Part shown: positions 50,377 through 59,088 of the stretch, one piece after another
How the letters are laid out: every line of letters starts with the position of its first letter
Position numbering within the stretch: the stretch's first letter is position 1
Assembly: GCF_002257645.1 (NCBI RefSeq)
Contig: NZ_NQMO01000005.1
Coordinates: forward strand, 124,001 to 188,000
Direction of reading: 5' to 3'
DNA: 64,000 bases
DNA from: Paenibacillus sp. XY044
GTDB taxonomy: Bacteria; Bacillota; Bacilli; Paenibacillales; Paenibacillaceae
Position numbers and translations under genes: made by a program
Notes under the pieces: model-generated
Database searches by the model: none
Seen by the model: only the letters and a program-made list of their open reading frames with translations
Told to the model about the DNA's origin: nothing

Positions 50377-51915
50377 TTATTTCCGGCGCCCGCGTCCTCC
50401 CGTGCTCCGGCCTCTGCCGCCGGGAGCGGATGGGCGGCCCGTGCCGCTCCGCTTGGCATCCCGGCCTCCGCGGGAACCGCCAGACGGCGCGCCGCGTTCC
50501 GCGCGTGCCGCTTGGCCCCGGCTGCTGCCAGCGCTGCGGCCGTCACGCTGTCCGGCCGCACCGGTGCGGGAGCGGCCGGCCCCTGCTCCGCCTATGCCGG
50601 CTTCGCTTCCGGCGTAGGCACCGCGCGCCCGCTTGGCCTCGCCGCGGGCGCCTCTGCCTTCACCGCCCGCGCGTGCGGGGCGGTCATCCCGATGCGGGCG
50701 GCCCTCTCCGCGCCCGCCGTCTCTGCCGCCGCGTCCGCGTTCGCCGCGCTCCGCATGGATGGCGCGCGCCTTGCCTCCCGCGGCGGTGATGCCGGCGCCC
50801 TTGTCATACCGGCGCCGTTCAATGTTGTACTGGATATGCTGCTCGATGCGCGCCAGCTCGCCTTTGTCTTTCTGGGCGGCCAAGGTGATGGCCATGCCCT
50901 TCTCCCCGGCCCGGCCCGTGCGACCGATCCGGTGGATGTAGCTCTCCACGTCATGCGGAATATCGTAGTTAAACACATGCGTGACGCCTTCCACGTCGAG
51001 CCCGCGGGCCGCCACATCCGTCGCGACCAGCAGCTGCAGCTTCGCCTCACGGAACCGCTTCATGACCGCTTCACGCTTCGCCTGAGACAGATCGCCATGC
51101 AGCTCATCCGAGTTATAGCCCTTCTCGAGCAAAGCCTCGTTGAGCGTCGACGCCCGCCGCTTGGTGCGGCAAAAAATGATCGCCAGGAACGGACGGTACG
51201 TGTCGATCATGGACATCAGCGCTTCCTGCTTGGTCCGGTCCGTCACTTCCACAACGATCTGCCGGATATGGTCCAGCGGCACCGGCGATTTCTCCCCTTT
51301 GATCACCACGTCCTGGGCGTCCCGGGTATAAGCTGCCGCTAGTCGCTTAACCTCGGCAGGCATCGTGGCCGAGAACAGCATCGTCTGGCGCTTGTAAGGC
51401 AGCGCCTGAATCAGCGTCTCAACCTCGTCCAGGAAGCCCATGTGCAGCATTTGGTCGGCTTCGTCCAGCACGAGCATTTTGACGCGTCCGAGCTCCAGCG
51501 TGCCGCGCCGGAGGTGGTCCAGCAGCCTGCCCGGCGTACCGATGATCAGCTGACGTCCCCCTTCCAGCTTCCGCAGCTGCTTCTCGACGTCCTGTCCGCC
51601 GTATACGGCCAGAATCCGGATATCAGTCCCTGCTGCAAGCTTTCGTGCTTCCTCGGTAATCTGCAGCGCCAGTTCGCGCGTGGGCGCAACGACAAGCGCC
51701 TGCGGATACAGCTGCGTAGGGTCGATTTTTTGCAGTATCGGCAGCATAAAGGCCAGCGTCTTGCCGGTTCCTGTACGTGCTCTGGCGATCACGTCGCTCC
51801 CTGCGAGCAGGAGCGGGATCGTCTCCGCTTGTACCGGCGTCGGGATGGCAATGCCGTTCGCCCTCAATGTATTGACCAATGATTCGTTAACGCCCAAACT
51901 TGAAAACTTCAACAA
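50377..51915 (-). CDS. DEAD-box RNA helicase with an RG-rich tail
   Basis: An ATP-dependent RNA helicase. The core (residues 1-365) has the Q motif, ARTGTGKT (motif I), PTRELA (Ia), DEAD (II), FSAT (III), HGDLSQ (IV-V region), TDVAARGLDV and HRIGRTGR (VI). The tail from about residue 375 to 512 is rich in Arg and Gly with repeats such as RGERGRGGRDGG and RSAGSSRGQAA, a flexible RNA-binding region. It resembles CshA/RhlE-type cold-shock helicases. The start is TTG at 51915 with GAGGTG eight bases upstream. It is a single gene. Confidence 0.95.
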   Translation of the reverse strand: MLKFSSLGVNESLVNTLRANGIAIPTPVQAETIPLLLAGSDVIARARTGTGKTLAFMLPILQKIDPTQLYPQALVVAPTRELALQITEEARKLAAGTDIRILAVYGGQDVEKQLRKLEGGRQLIIGTPGRLLDHLRRGTLELGRVKMLVLDEADQMLHMGFLDEVETLIQALPYKRQTMLFSATMPAEVKRLAAAYTRDAQDVVIKGEKSPVPLDHIRQIVVEVTDRTKQEALMSMIDTYRPFLAIIFCRTKRRASTLNEALLEKGYNSDELHGDLSQAKREAVMKRFREAKLQLLVATDVAARGLDVEGVTHVFNYDIPHDVESYIHRIGRTGRAGEKGMAITLAAQKDKGELARIEQHIQYNIERRRYDKGAGITAAGGKARAIHAERGERGRGGRDGGRGEGRPHRDDRPARAGGEGRGARGEAKRARGAYAGSEAGIGGAGAGRSRTGAAGQRDGRSAGSSRGQAARAERGAPSGGSRGGRDAKRSGTGRPSAPGGRGRSTGGRGRRK

Positions 51916-51996
51916 AAATGCACCTCATTCATTAAGATCCGCCTCTGGCGGGATACAGTTGATTAAAACTTAGGGCCAATATCTTTCTTATCTCTT

Positions 51997-52048
51997 AAAA
52001 AGGAGGACCGTCCACGGACCCGTGCAGGGCCGCCGGACAGACCTCCCT
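51997..52048 (-). terminator. Terminator of the UbiB-like gene
   Basis: Minus strand GGAGGTCTGTCC...GGACGGTCCTCC, then TTTTT. The stem has one mismatch and one G-T pair. Confidence 0.82.
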
Positions 52049-52111
52049 TGATGGATTGTATGGAATCGCTTGAAGAACAATGGATGATCATGATGACAGC
52101 AATCTGGACAG

Positions 52112-53782
52112 CTAAAACCTGCCGGATTTGAATATGGAATACAGCAGCCACAGCACCATCAGCAGTGCCACGGCAAAGCCGGTTCCGATTACCGGGAAAT
52201 GCCACAGCACCGAAGATTGCTGATTTAGGGAAGAACCAATGATTAGCCCGACCATAATGATGCTGAAGGCGAGCAGCACGATGCTGAAGGATAGGCGGTT
52301 GCTGATCTGGTCGAGCCTCCTCATCAGGGCCTCCATCTCCGGAACGCTGATCTCGACCTTCAGTTTGCCCTTGCTGATTAGCGAAGAAATCTGCCTTGCC
52401 TGGTCCGGCAGGTCAAACAGCGCCTCAGCCAGACCCGCCGCTCCGCCCAGCAGCTTCTTGCGCAGGTTGCGGGTGCTGAAGCGGTCCTTGATCAGCTTCC
52501 GTCCAAAAGGCTCCGCCATGTCGATGATGCTGAGCGAAGGGTCCAGCTTCTCGATGACCCCTTCCATCGTAAGCAGCGCCTTGCCGAGCAGCGTAAGATC
52601 GGGCGGAATCATGACTTTGTGGCGCTGAGCGACCGCGAATAGATCATTTAGCGCCTTACCCATGCTGATTTCGGAAAAAGGAATGTTATAGTATTGCTCC
52701 CGCAGACCGTCGAGGTCCCTGCGCAGCTCGCGGATGTCGCCGTCTTCGGGCAGCATACCGAGCCTCAGTACGGCGCGGACCATACTGTCGGTGTTTTTCC
52801 GCATCAGGGCGATGATCAGCGAAGACAGATGATCCTTCATCTCCTCGCTGAGCCGTCCCATCATGCCGAAATCCAGATAGGCGAGGCTGCCGTCCTTGCG
52901 CACGAGCAGGTTACCGGGATGCGGATCAGCGTGAAAAAAGCCCTCGATAAAAATCTGGTGCAGCATACTCTCCACGAGCTTCTCGGCGATTTCCTTCAAA
53001 TCATAGCCCTTCGCCACAAGCTCCTCCTGATGGCTCAAAGAGATGCCCCGGATATATTCCATCGTCATGACGCGCGAGGAAGTATACTGCCAATATATTC
53101 GCGGGATGAACACGGTCTCATCGTTCTGAAACTGCAGGGCGATTTTCTCCGCGTTGCGGCCTTCCTGGGTGTAATCCAGCTCAGCCCGCATGGAGCTCGC
53201 AAACTCTTCCACTAAGCGGGCGATCTGATACTGCTTGACCCACACCCAGCGCTTCTCCGCCATTGCGGTCAGATCCCTGAGAATTTCCAAGTCTCTGACC
53301 ACCATCTGCAGGGCGCCCGGCCGCTGGACTTTGACTGCTACATCCTCGCCGGTTTTGAGCTTGCCGAGATGGACCTGTCCAATGGAAGCAGCCGCTACCG
53401 GAGATTCCTCAAACCAGGCGAAAATATCCTCGATGGCGTCGTCCAGTTCCTGCTCGATAATGCCCTTAGCCGACTCGGATGAGAAGGGCGGAACCTGATC
53501 CTGAAGCTTGATCAGCTCCCGAATGATCGGCTCCGGCAGCAGGTCCGACCGGGTGCTGGCCAGCTGCCCCAGCTTGACGAACGTCGGGCCCAGGTCTTCG
53601 AGAACAAGCCGGATCCGTTCCCCCAGCGTCTTGGTCGGTGGAGCTTCCTGGGTGATCCACCGTCTCGGAATGGACAGCATCTGGAACAGGCCCAGCTCCT
53701 CCACGATATAACCAAAGCCATGACGCATAAGCGCCATGGCGATTTCCCGGTAACGACCGGTATGTCTGATGCGCAGTGCCAT
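52112..53782 (-). CDS. ABC1/UbiB family atypical kinase
   Basis: A 556-residue UbiB/AarF (ADCK) family protein with an ATP-binding core. It contains the KxGQ-type segment FVKLGQLASTRSDLLP, the A-rich loop AAASIGQVHLGKL, VAVKVQRPG, FHADPHPGNLLV (catalytic HxD..N) and LDFGMMG (the metal-binding DFG). Two membrane helices end the protein (about 500-520 and 530-552). UbiB homologues are linked to isoprenoid lipid or quinone handling; Firmicutes use menaquinone. The ATG at 53782 overlaps the stop of the phasin-like gene, so the two are coupled. A longer frame to 53890 lies within that gene. Confidence 0.92.
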   Translation of the reverse strand: MALRIRHTGRYREIAMALMRHGFGYIVEELGLFQMLSIPRRWITQEAPPTKTLGERIRLVLEDLGPTFVKLGQLASTRSDLLPEPIIRELIKLQDQVPPFSSESAKGIIEQELDDAIEDIFAWFEESPVAAASIGQVHLGKLKTGEDVAVKVQRPGALQMVVRDLEILRDLTAMAEKRWVWVKQYQIARLVEEFASSMRAELDYTQEGRNAEKIALQFQNDETVFIPRIYWQYTSSRVMTMEYIRGISLSHQEELVAKGYDLKEIAEKLVESMLHQIFIEGFFHADPHPGNLLVRKDGSLAYLDFGMMGRLSEEMKDHLSSLIIALMRKNTDSMVRAVLRLGMLPEDGDIRELRRDLDGLREQYYNIPFSEISMGKALNDLFAVAQRHKVMIPPDLTLLGKALLTMEGVIEKLDPSLSIIDMAEPFGRKLIKDRFSTRNLRKKLLGGAAGLAEALFDLPDQARQISSLISKGKLKVEISVPEMEALMRRLDQISNRLSFSIVLLAFSIIMVGLIIGSSLNQQSSVLWHFPVIGTGFAVALLMVLWLLYSIFKSGRF

Positions 53783-53783
53783 C

Positions 53784-54128
53784 TTATTCCGCAGCCGGTC
53801 CGGAGCGTTCCGGTTCGGAGCGTTCCGCTTCGAGCTCCGCCACCCTCTTTTCCAGAGTTGCGATGCGCTGTTCCAGGCTGACGATATCATTGTCGGAAGG
53901 AACGTGAATGTCCGTCAAAACACGCCGAACCTGCTCCTGAATCCACGTTTTGAATTGGGACTGCTCTTCCTCGCCGCGTTCCACCAGCCGGTTGACCAGG
54001 TCTTTGGATTCGGACGGCGCCAGCTCACCCCTTTTGACCAGATCGTCCACGATCTTCTCGACTTTCTCTTTACTCACTATGGTAAGGCCCCATCCTAATG
54101 AAATTGCTTTTTTAAACAGATCACTCAT
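53784..54128 (-). CDS. Phasin-like coiled-coil protein
   Basis: A 114-residue helical protein resembling poly(hydroxyalkanoate) granule-associated phasins or PhaF-like proteins: MSDLFKKAISLGWG and EKIVDDLVKRGELAPSESKDL, then a coiled coil with heptads LEQRIATLEKRVAELEAE near the C-terminus. Phasin-type proteins of this sort are commonly found beside UbiB-like kinases in Paenibacillus and Bacillus relatives. ATG 54128 has GGGAGG upstream; the longer frame to 54155 lacks a site. The stop overlaps the start of the kinase gene. Function is uncertain and a PHA role is not shown, since no PHA synthase gene is nearby. Confidence 0.85.
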   Translation of the reverse strand: MSDLFKKAISLGWGLTIVSKEKVEKIVDDLVKRGELAPSESKDLVNRLVERGEEEQSQFKTWIQEQVRRVLTDIHVPSDNDIVSLEQRIATLEKRVAELEAERSEPERSGPAAE

Positions 54129-54202
54129 GGTTATTCCTCCCAAAGCTATAGTCAATATATTATACCCCCAAATGATGGGTCATATAAACCCGGGGGGCCT
54201 AA

Positions 54203-54841
54203 TCATCCCGGAAGATGTGCCGTCCACTGCGCGGCCTGCAGAATAAGCTTACGGATCTGCGGATGGAGGAATGTCGGCTCGTGATGCCCCGGCATCAGAA
54301 AAGCGACTCTCCCCATGCCGTACGTATGCTTCCAGGCGGCCGGATGCCACGTTCCTTCCAGTTCGTATTCCATCAGCACGGTTCTTTCGCCAAACGGGTC
54401 GAAATCGATCTGGTACGGCTCTTCATCCAGTTCAAAAGGCTCGATGCCTTCCGTGATCTGGTCCTCCGCGCTCACCCGAAATGACAGCGGCTGATATGGC
54501 GGATGACCGTTAAAACGGCCGCCGGACAGCTGGGCCAGCTCGGAGCGCCGGTTGCCGATGGACAGACCGTTGTGAATGACAAGCAGGCCGCCCCCCCGGC
54601 TCACATAAGACAGCAGGCCCGCTGTCTGCTGCGGGGAAACCTTCTCATCCCATAAGTCGAAATAGCATATGCAAAGGTCAAACGGCTTCAGATTCTCCTC
54701 AAGCAGCAAATTTTTGTTCTCGCTGCACTGAACCGAAATGACTTCGTTCAAAATATGGCTAATCTGTGCGTCCACCCCCTGCAAAGGGTGAAATTTCGGA
54801 TGCGTGTAATCGCCGAGTAAAATACTCTTTTTCTTGTTCAT
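54203..54841 (-). CDS. ThuA-domain (trehalose utilisation) protein
   Basis: A 212-residue ThuA-like protein with the class I glutamine amidotransferase-like fold. It has GLLSYVSRGGGLLVIHNGLS and GRVAFLMPGHHEPTF, which match the family. ThuA is linked to disaccharide oxidation in Rhizobium; in Firmicutes its role is unknown. The ATG at 54841 (MNKKKS) has AGGAGG upstream. It stands between hemD and the phasin-like gene on the same strand, with a terminator before it. Confidence 0.9.
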   Translation of the reverse strand: MNKKKSILLGDYTHPKFHPLQGVDAQISHILNEVISVQCSENKNLLLEENLKPFDLCICYFDLWDEKVSPQQTAGLLSYVSRGGGLLVIHNGLSIGNRRSELAQLSGGRFNGHPPYQPLSFRVSAEDQITEGIEPFELDEEPYQIDFDPFGERTVLMEYELEGTWHPAAWKHTYGMGRVAFLMPGHHEPTFLHPQIRKLILQAAQWTAHLPG

Positions 54842-54927
54842 TATGTTCCTCCTTGCTCGCTCTCGTTCCCTATAGCATTCCACACTTCCCGAAAAAAACC
54901 TTTAATTCCTTTCGCTTTCCGTGAAGG

Positions 54928-54955
54928 AAAAAAGGGATGCGGCCAGCCGCACCCC
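54928..54955 (-). terminator. Terminator of hemD
   Basis: Minus strand GGGTGCGGC, TG loop, GCCGCATCCC, then TTTTTT. Confidence 0.9.
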
Positions 54956-54981
54956 CCCTTCCGTATGGACATGTCTCTGTG

Positions 54982-55794
54982 TCAATTCCGAATAAAATAC
55001 CGTCCCAGTTCCACCATCATGCTGCCCATCCGCTCATCCTCCTCCGGCGAGCAGATGCGCTCGATGCCTTCTTCCCGCAAGGCCTGGGCCGTAATTTTGC
55101 CGACGGCCGCCGCAACGACCGGCCCGGAGAAAGCCGATACCAGCTCCGGAAGCCTCCCCTTTGTCCGGGCGTACTCGACCAAGTTTCGCACCTGCGGGGC
55201 GCTGGTGAACGCGACGGCGTCGAGCTCCGCCGCCGTAATTTCGGCGAGCAGCCGCGACAGCTCCGCTTCCTCCGGAGCAATATGCTGATACGGCAGCACT
55301 TCCCGCACCTCAGCTCCTTGTTCTTTCAGCCATTTCATCAGCTTCGGGGCCGGATCGCCGTGCAGCTGCAGAATGACCTCCGCCCCTTGAAAAGAATGAG
55401 ACTCCAGTCCCCGGATCAGACCTGCAGTACTTCCGTCATCATCCCGAACGAGCGGGACAAGCCCTCTCTTTTTTAGAGCACCCACCGTCTTGTATCCGCG
55501 GGCAGCAATGGACGAGCCCTGCAGCACTTCCAGCAGCGCCGCGCCTGCGCCCATCTCCTCCGCCACCTGAGCGATGGCATCCAAACCCATGCCCGTCGTC
55601 AATATGACCCACGCGGGGGGAGTGGCGATCCAGGCCTTGATATCCTCGAGCAGCTTCACATCGTCAAGGAATACCGTTCCTTGGGCGGGACGAATCAGCG
55701 GAATGCCTCCCATGTTCTCCACGAGTTTGGCCATTTCGGCCGCTTTGCGGGGACCGGTTAACGCAATTTTTTTGCCTGCCAAATTCCGAGCCAT
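54982..55794 (-). CDS. hemD: Uroporphyrinogen-III synthase HemD
   Basis: Cyclises hydroxymethylbilane to uroporphyrinogen III for heme, siroheme and cobalamin. A 270-residue protein of the family, with the two-domain fold: VILTTGMGLDAI near residue 65, the IAARGYKTVGALKKRG segment near 95 and VAFTSAPQVRNLVEY near 195. Weak overall similarity is normal for HemD. It is not in a hemAXCDBL cluster here, so it may be a second or stand-alone copy, perhaps for siroheme. The ATG at 55794 follows AGGAGAAGGA. A perfect palindrome lies upstream at 55831-55847. Confidence 0.88.
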   Translation of the reverse strand: MARNLAGKKIALTGPRKAAEMAKLVENMGGIPLIRPAQGTVFLDDVKLLEDIKAWIATPPAWVILTTGMGLDAIAQVAEEMGAGAALLEVLQGSSIAARGYKTVGALKKRGLVPLVRDDDGSTAGLIRGLESHSFQGAEVILQLHGDPAPKLMKWLKEQGAEVREVLPYQHIAPEEAELSRLLAEITAAELDAVAFTSAPQVRNLVEYARTKGRLPELVSAFSGPVVAAAVGKITAQALREEGIERICSPEEDERMGSMMVELGRYFIRN

Positions 55795-55830
55795 GCATCC
55801 TTCTCCTCATCAGGGTTCATGGAACCCGTC

Positions 55831-55847
55831 ACTGTTTATTAAACAGT
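55831..55847. repeat. Perfect palindrome before hemD
   Basis: ACTGTTTA-T-TAAACAGT, 8-base arms, 37 bases before the hemD start, in the gap to the DUF2062 gene. It looks like an operator for a dimeric repressor. Confidence 0.7.
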
Positions 55848-55881
55848 ATACTTGATATTCCAACTCAGGAGATGAAAAGAT

Positions 55882-56424
55882 TCACAGGCTTTTGACGGCA
55901 GCGGCGTTCTGGCGCTTGGCCAGGCGGTGCCTTTTGCGCTGGTTATACAAGAATCGAACGACAAAAAAGGAAATGACGCCAAGCACCAGGCCGAACACCG
56001 ACATGCCGATCAGCACGTGTAGTCCGCCCTGCAGCAGATGCTTGAATATGGTGAAGTCGCCGGACAGCAGGTTTCTCCAGGCATGCTCCTGGACCGGCAG
56101 ATCCATCATTTTTTTCGGAAAAAACCATTCTCCGATTTTCTTGGCAAAAGGGAGGAGCACGATAGGAAGGAAAGTAAGCTTGCCGATCACATTGCCTATA
56201 ATAGCAGCCGGAAGCGAGCCGCCGGCCAGTCTTACCGTAGGATAGAAAATCAAATACACCAAGGACCCGGTGGAAATAACGATCATCTCAAGCCCGAACC
56301 CAAGCGCGAATCCGAGCGACACCTTACGCGCTCCGCCCGGGGAGCGGAACAGCTTGATCATGTTCAGCTTGATTTTCCGGTAAAACTTATGAAAAATGTT
56401 GTACTTTTTTGATTTGGTTGTCAT
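55882..56424 (-). CDS. DUF2062 membrane protein
   Basis: A 180-residue protein with the DUF2062 domain: RSPGGARKVSLGFALGFGLEM near residue 27, then three or so membrane helices, and VRFFYNQ-like end (VVRFLYNQRKRH). The N-terminal 20 residues and the C-terminal 15 are basic and likely cytosolic. Function of the domain is unknown. ATG 56424 follows GAAGGG. Confidence 0.9.
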   Translation of the reverse strand: MTTKSKKYNIFHKFYRKIKLNMIKLFRSPGGARKVSLGFALGFGLEMIVISTGSLVYLIFYPTVRLAGGSLPAAIIGNVIGKLTFLPIVLLPFAKKIGEWFFPKKMMDLPVQEHAWRNLLSGDFTIFKHLLQGGLHVLIGMSVFGLVLGVISFFVVRFLYNQRKRHRLAKRQNAAAVKSL

Positions 56425-56565
56425 GTAATCACCCTTCAGGTTTGCCTAGCAGGCAGGACATCCCTTCAGCCGTATGCTTCAGGGCCGCCCGTTGCTTCTA
56501 TTGTATCACTTTTATGCCCTCTAATCTAACCAGATGGGTCTGATTTATTTTTGCCGGGAGATGGA

Positions 56566-57657
56566 TCAGGAAGCGTCCTCCCGGCGTTCCTGCACCCGGT
56601 GCGTCCTTTGGGGACGGTGGAACAAAAAGATCAGGAGCGGCAGCACGATGACAAACACCAAGGCCACGACCGTCCACTCCCGGTCGAACCGGAACACTTC
56701 GATCGAATTGGGGTAGATCCAGAACGCTGTGACCACGGCGAACAACCCGATGGGCGAGGTCATCATTTTTCCGGAAATCTGCGGGATCATCGTTTTTAAT
56801 CCGTAACAAATGATGAACAAGCTGGTGGCGATATTCAGCAGAACCGCCGGAAACCAGAGGCCAACGAGCGGCATGTCGAACCGGTCGAGGAAATCCGTTA
56901 TTTTAATCTGCCGGGACATTTCGTAAGACGGGTACATCAGGCTTTCGGCAATGGGTATGCCTACCAGCAGCGAAGTCATAATGACGATCAGCAGCAGCAG
57001 CCCTGTCGACAGGAGCAAAGCGTACATCCCGTCACGGATCCGGTAATCTTTGCTTGAGAAGATGAACGGGAGCGCCAAGATCTGGCCCAGGTAAGAAAAG
57101 ACGACCCAGCTCCCTTTGCCGACGCCCGCCCAATCGACATAAAAGTAAGGCTTGATATAGTTGAAATCAAAATCCTTGGCAACGATAAACGGTATGATGA
57201 GGACCACCGTTGTCATCATCGGCCCATACAGGTCGGCAATGCCCATCACCGTCTGCACGCCTCCTCTGGCAATAAAAATCACCGTCGCCGTAATCGCAAT
57301 AGAAATGATGAAGATCGGCGTGAGCGGCAGCAGGACGACATTGGTAAAGTCGGCAACCATACGGATATCTCTGGCCAGGATGATAAAGAAAAACATCAGG
57401 TACAGGAAGGTAATCACTCTTCCGAGCACTTTATGCCGGCCGTTCAGCGATTGAAACAGATCCTTCCCGGGGAACCGCTTTGCGCTTTTGGACAGCAGCA
57501 GAAGCATCAGCGCAACGACGAGTCCCGCCGGAAAAAAGGACAGGTAGGCGTGCTGCTTGGCATAATTGGCCAGCTCACTCGGTACGTGGATTAATGTGGT
57601 GTTCAAGATATAGGTGATTCCGAGCATCCTAAACTGCCGGTTCGTCACTTTATTCAC
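56566..57657 (-). CDS. Spore germinant receptor B subunit (GerAB-like permease)
   Basis: A 363-residue, ten-helix inner spore-membrane protein of the GerB family, distantly related to amino-acid permeases; it forms the germinant-binding core of GerA receptors. It has NKVTNRQFRMLGITYILN at the start and TNVVLLPLTPIFIISIAIT and SLMYPSYEMSRQIKITDFL, typical of the family. The GTG at 57657 follows AAGGAGG. It is the last gene of a receptor operon that also has GerA, GerC and a small membrane protein. Which germinant it senses is not predictable. Confidence 0.94.
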   Translation of the reverse strand: MNKVTNRQFRMLGITYILNTTLIHVPSELANYAKQHAYLSFFPAGLVVALMLLLLSKSAKRFPGKDLFQSLNGRHKVLGRVITFLYLMFFFIILARDIRMVADFTNVVLLPLTPIFIISIAITATVIFIARGGVQTVMGIADLYGPMMTTVVLIIPFIVAKDFDFNYIKPYFYVDWAGVGKGSWVVFSYLGQILALPFIFSSKDYRIRDGMYALLLSTGLLLLIVIMTSLLVGIPIAESLMYPSYEMSRQIKITDFLDRFDMPLVGLWFPAVLLNIATSLFIICYGLKTMIPQISGKMMTSPIGLFAVVTAFWIYPNSIEVFRFDREWTVVALVFVIVLPLLIFLFHRPQRTHRVQERREDAS

Positions 57658-57685
57658 AGCCCTGCCTCCTTTATAGCGATTTCAT

Positions 57686-57901
57686 TCAAAAAGGAACGAA
57701 TTTGTCGAGATAATTTCCCGCCAGTACCGATCCGTACACGACGTGGCCAAACTGCAGGCAGTAGGCCCATATTCCGAACCCGCCTGCGAGCAGAATATAG
57801 GCCAACCAGCGGTTAATCCCCGGAATGTCGCGCATGACCTTCCGATCGACCAGGATCACCAATATAGCGGCCAAGATATACAGCCCCAGAAGCTTAATCA
57901 T
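57686..57901 (-). CDS. Small two-helix membrane protein, candidate D subunit of the germinant receptor
   Basis: A 71-residue protein with two membrane helices (about residues 3-19 and 30-52). The loop VDRKVMRDIPGINRWL joins them, and the C-terminus is short. Small two-helix D subunits encoded in ger operons are known in Bacillus and modulate germination; this fits in length and place. The ATG at 57901 lies within the end of the GerC gene (overlap of eight bases) with AAAGGAAAT upstream, showing translational coupling. I cannot be sure it is homologous at sequence level. Confidence 0.78.
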   Translation of the reverse strand: MIKLLGLYILAAILVILVDRKVMRDIPGINRWLAYILLAGGFGIWAYCLQFGHVVYGSVLAGNYLDKFVPF

Positions 57902-59087
57902 TCCTGATTTCCTTTCTGCCGAAGGGCTTGCCGACGGCTCCGATATTCTCGATATGAAGCTCAGGTTTTACGATAACCCTGACCTCGGGATAGACTTTCT
58001 TCCAATTGCCCTTAAATCTCTGCCATGCCTTGGGGTCATTCTCGTAGATCGTCCTGCCGAATCCCAGAATATCCGAGTTGTATTTATGCTGCAGAGAACG
58101 CATGGCGAGCTGCACTTTATCGACAATCTCCTCGCTGGCCCGGCGCTCCAGGTCCCGGAGGCTATGCTCATCGCTGATAATGCTGTTCGAATCATTTTCG
58201 TACACGGCGCCCTTGGCGTAAATTTCGATGGTCATCGTGATATCGTTGCCGCGGACAACCGGTTTCAGCTTGGCCTCATTTTCGCTGAAGCGGATGGAAA
58301 TATGCCCCTTCCCATGAGGTCCGTCGACGATAATGTCCGGGGAGGGGGCCTGATTCATGGCCAGGTTAATGATTTTGCCTTCCTGCCCCTCCAGGGCTCC
58401 CACGAACTTGTCCTCGTCAAACAGGGCCAGGCCCGTAACCTGGATATTATTTTTGGACGTGCCCACGCCCGGCGGGACCGCCTCTTGAATGGACAGGTAC
58501 GGAAGAGCCACGTCCACGCCATCCGTCATGAGCATGTTGACCAGCTGTTTCAGCGAATCGGGCCTTTTCGTGAATTCGTTGATCATTTCCCGGATCATTT
58601 CGCTGGAGAACTGCTCCATCGGCGCTGCGGCGTCCAGAATTTTATAGGCCGATCCGCTTGTCACCGCCACCAGCGATGACAAGCGATTCTGCGGAATCCG
58701 GGCGAATTGGTCCAGCATCGGGGCAATACCGTCCCTGGCGAATTCCTCACCGACAAGCAATACGCGCCGGTGGGAGAAGGAAAGGTTCCGGGAGTTGCCT
58801 GCCTGGATTTCCATATTGGCACTGCGCAGCGTAATGCCCGTCTTGGATTCCAAATAGTAGGACTTTCCGCCGCTGGTGCCCCCGCCGCCGCCTTTGCTGC
58901 CCGCTCCGCCCAAATTCCCCGGCAGGGCGATCTGGAGGGCACTTCGGTACATCCCGTTTTCCTTGTCGACGGAAGATCCGATGACGAAGGCAACGTCGTT
59001 GATTTCTTTACGGTCCCAGCAGCCGGCCAGCGCCAGCGGGCTCAGGAGCAATAGACCGGCTACCGCCCATTTCTTGATCATGTCCAT
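57894..59087 (-). CDS. Spore germinant receptor C subunit, lipoprotein (GerAC-like)
   Basis: A 397-residue lipoprotein of the Ger(x)C family. The signal peptide ends in the lipobox LALAGC; then WDRKEINDVAFVIGSSVDKENG. A Gly-rich spacer near residue 70 (GGAGSKGGGGGTSGG) and TKRPDSLKQLVNMLMTDGVDVA are typical. It attaches to the outer face of the spore inner membrane. I chose the ATG at 59087 (MDMIKK), just after the GerA stop, with GGTG upstream; a longer frame to 59120 lies inside the GerA gene. Confidence 0.94.
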   Translation of the reverse strand: MDMIKKWAVAGLLLLSPLALAGCWDRKEINDVAFVIGSSVDKENGMYRSALQIALPGNLGGAGSKGGGGGTSGGKSYYLESKTGITLRSANMEIQAGNSRNLSFSHRRVLLVGEEFARDGIAPMLDQFARIPQNRLSSLVAVTSGSAYKILDAAAPMEQFSSEMIREMINEFTKRPDSLKQLVNMLMTDGVDVALPYLSIQEAVPPGVGTSKNNIQVTGLALFDEDKFVGALEGQEGKIINLAMNQAPSPDIIVDGPHGKGHISIRFSENEAKLKPVVRGNDITMTIEIYAKGAVYENDSNSIISDEHSLRDLERRASEEIVDKVQLAMRSLQHKYNSDILGFGRTIYENDPKAWQRFKGNWKKVYPEVRVIVKPELHIENIGAVGKPFGRKEIRND

Positions 59088-59088
59088 A

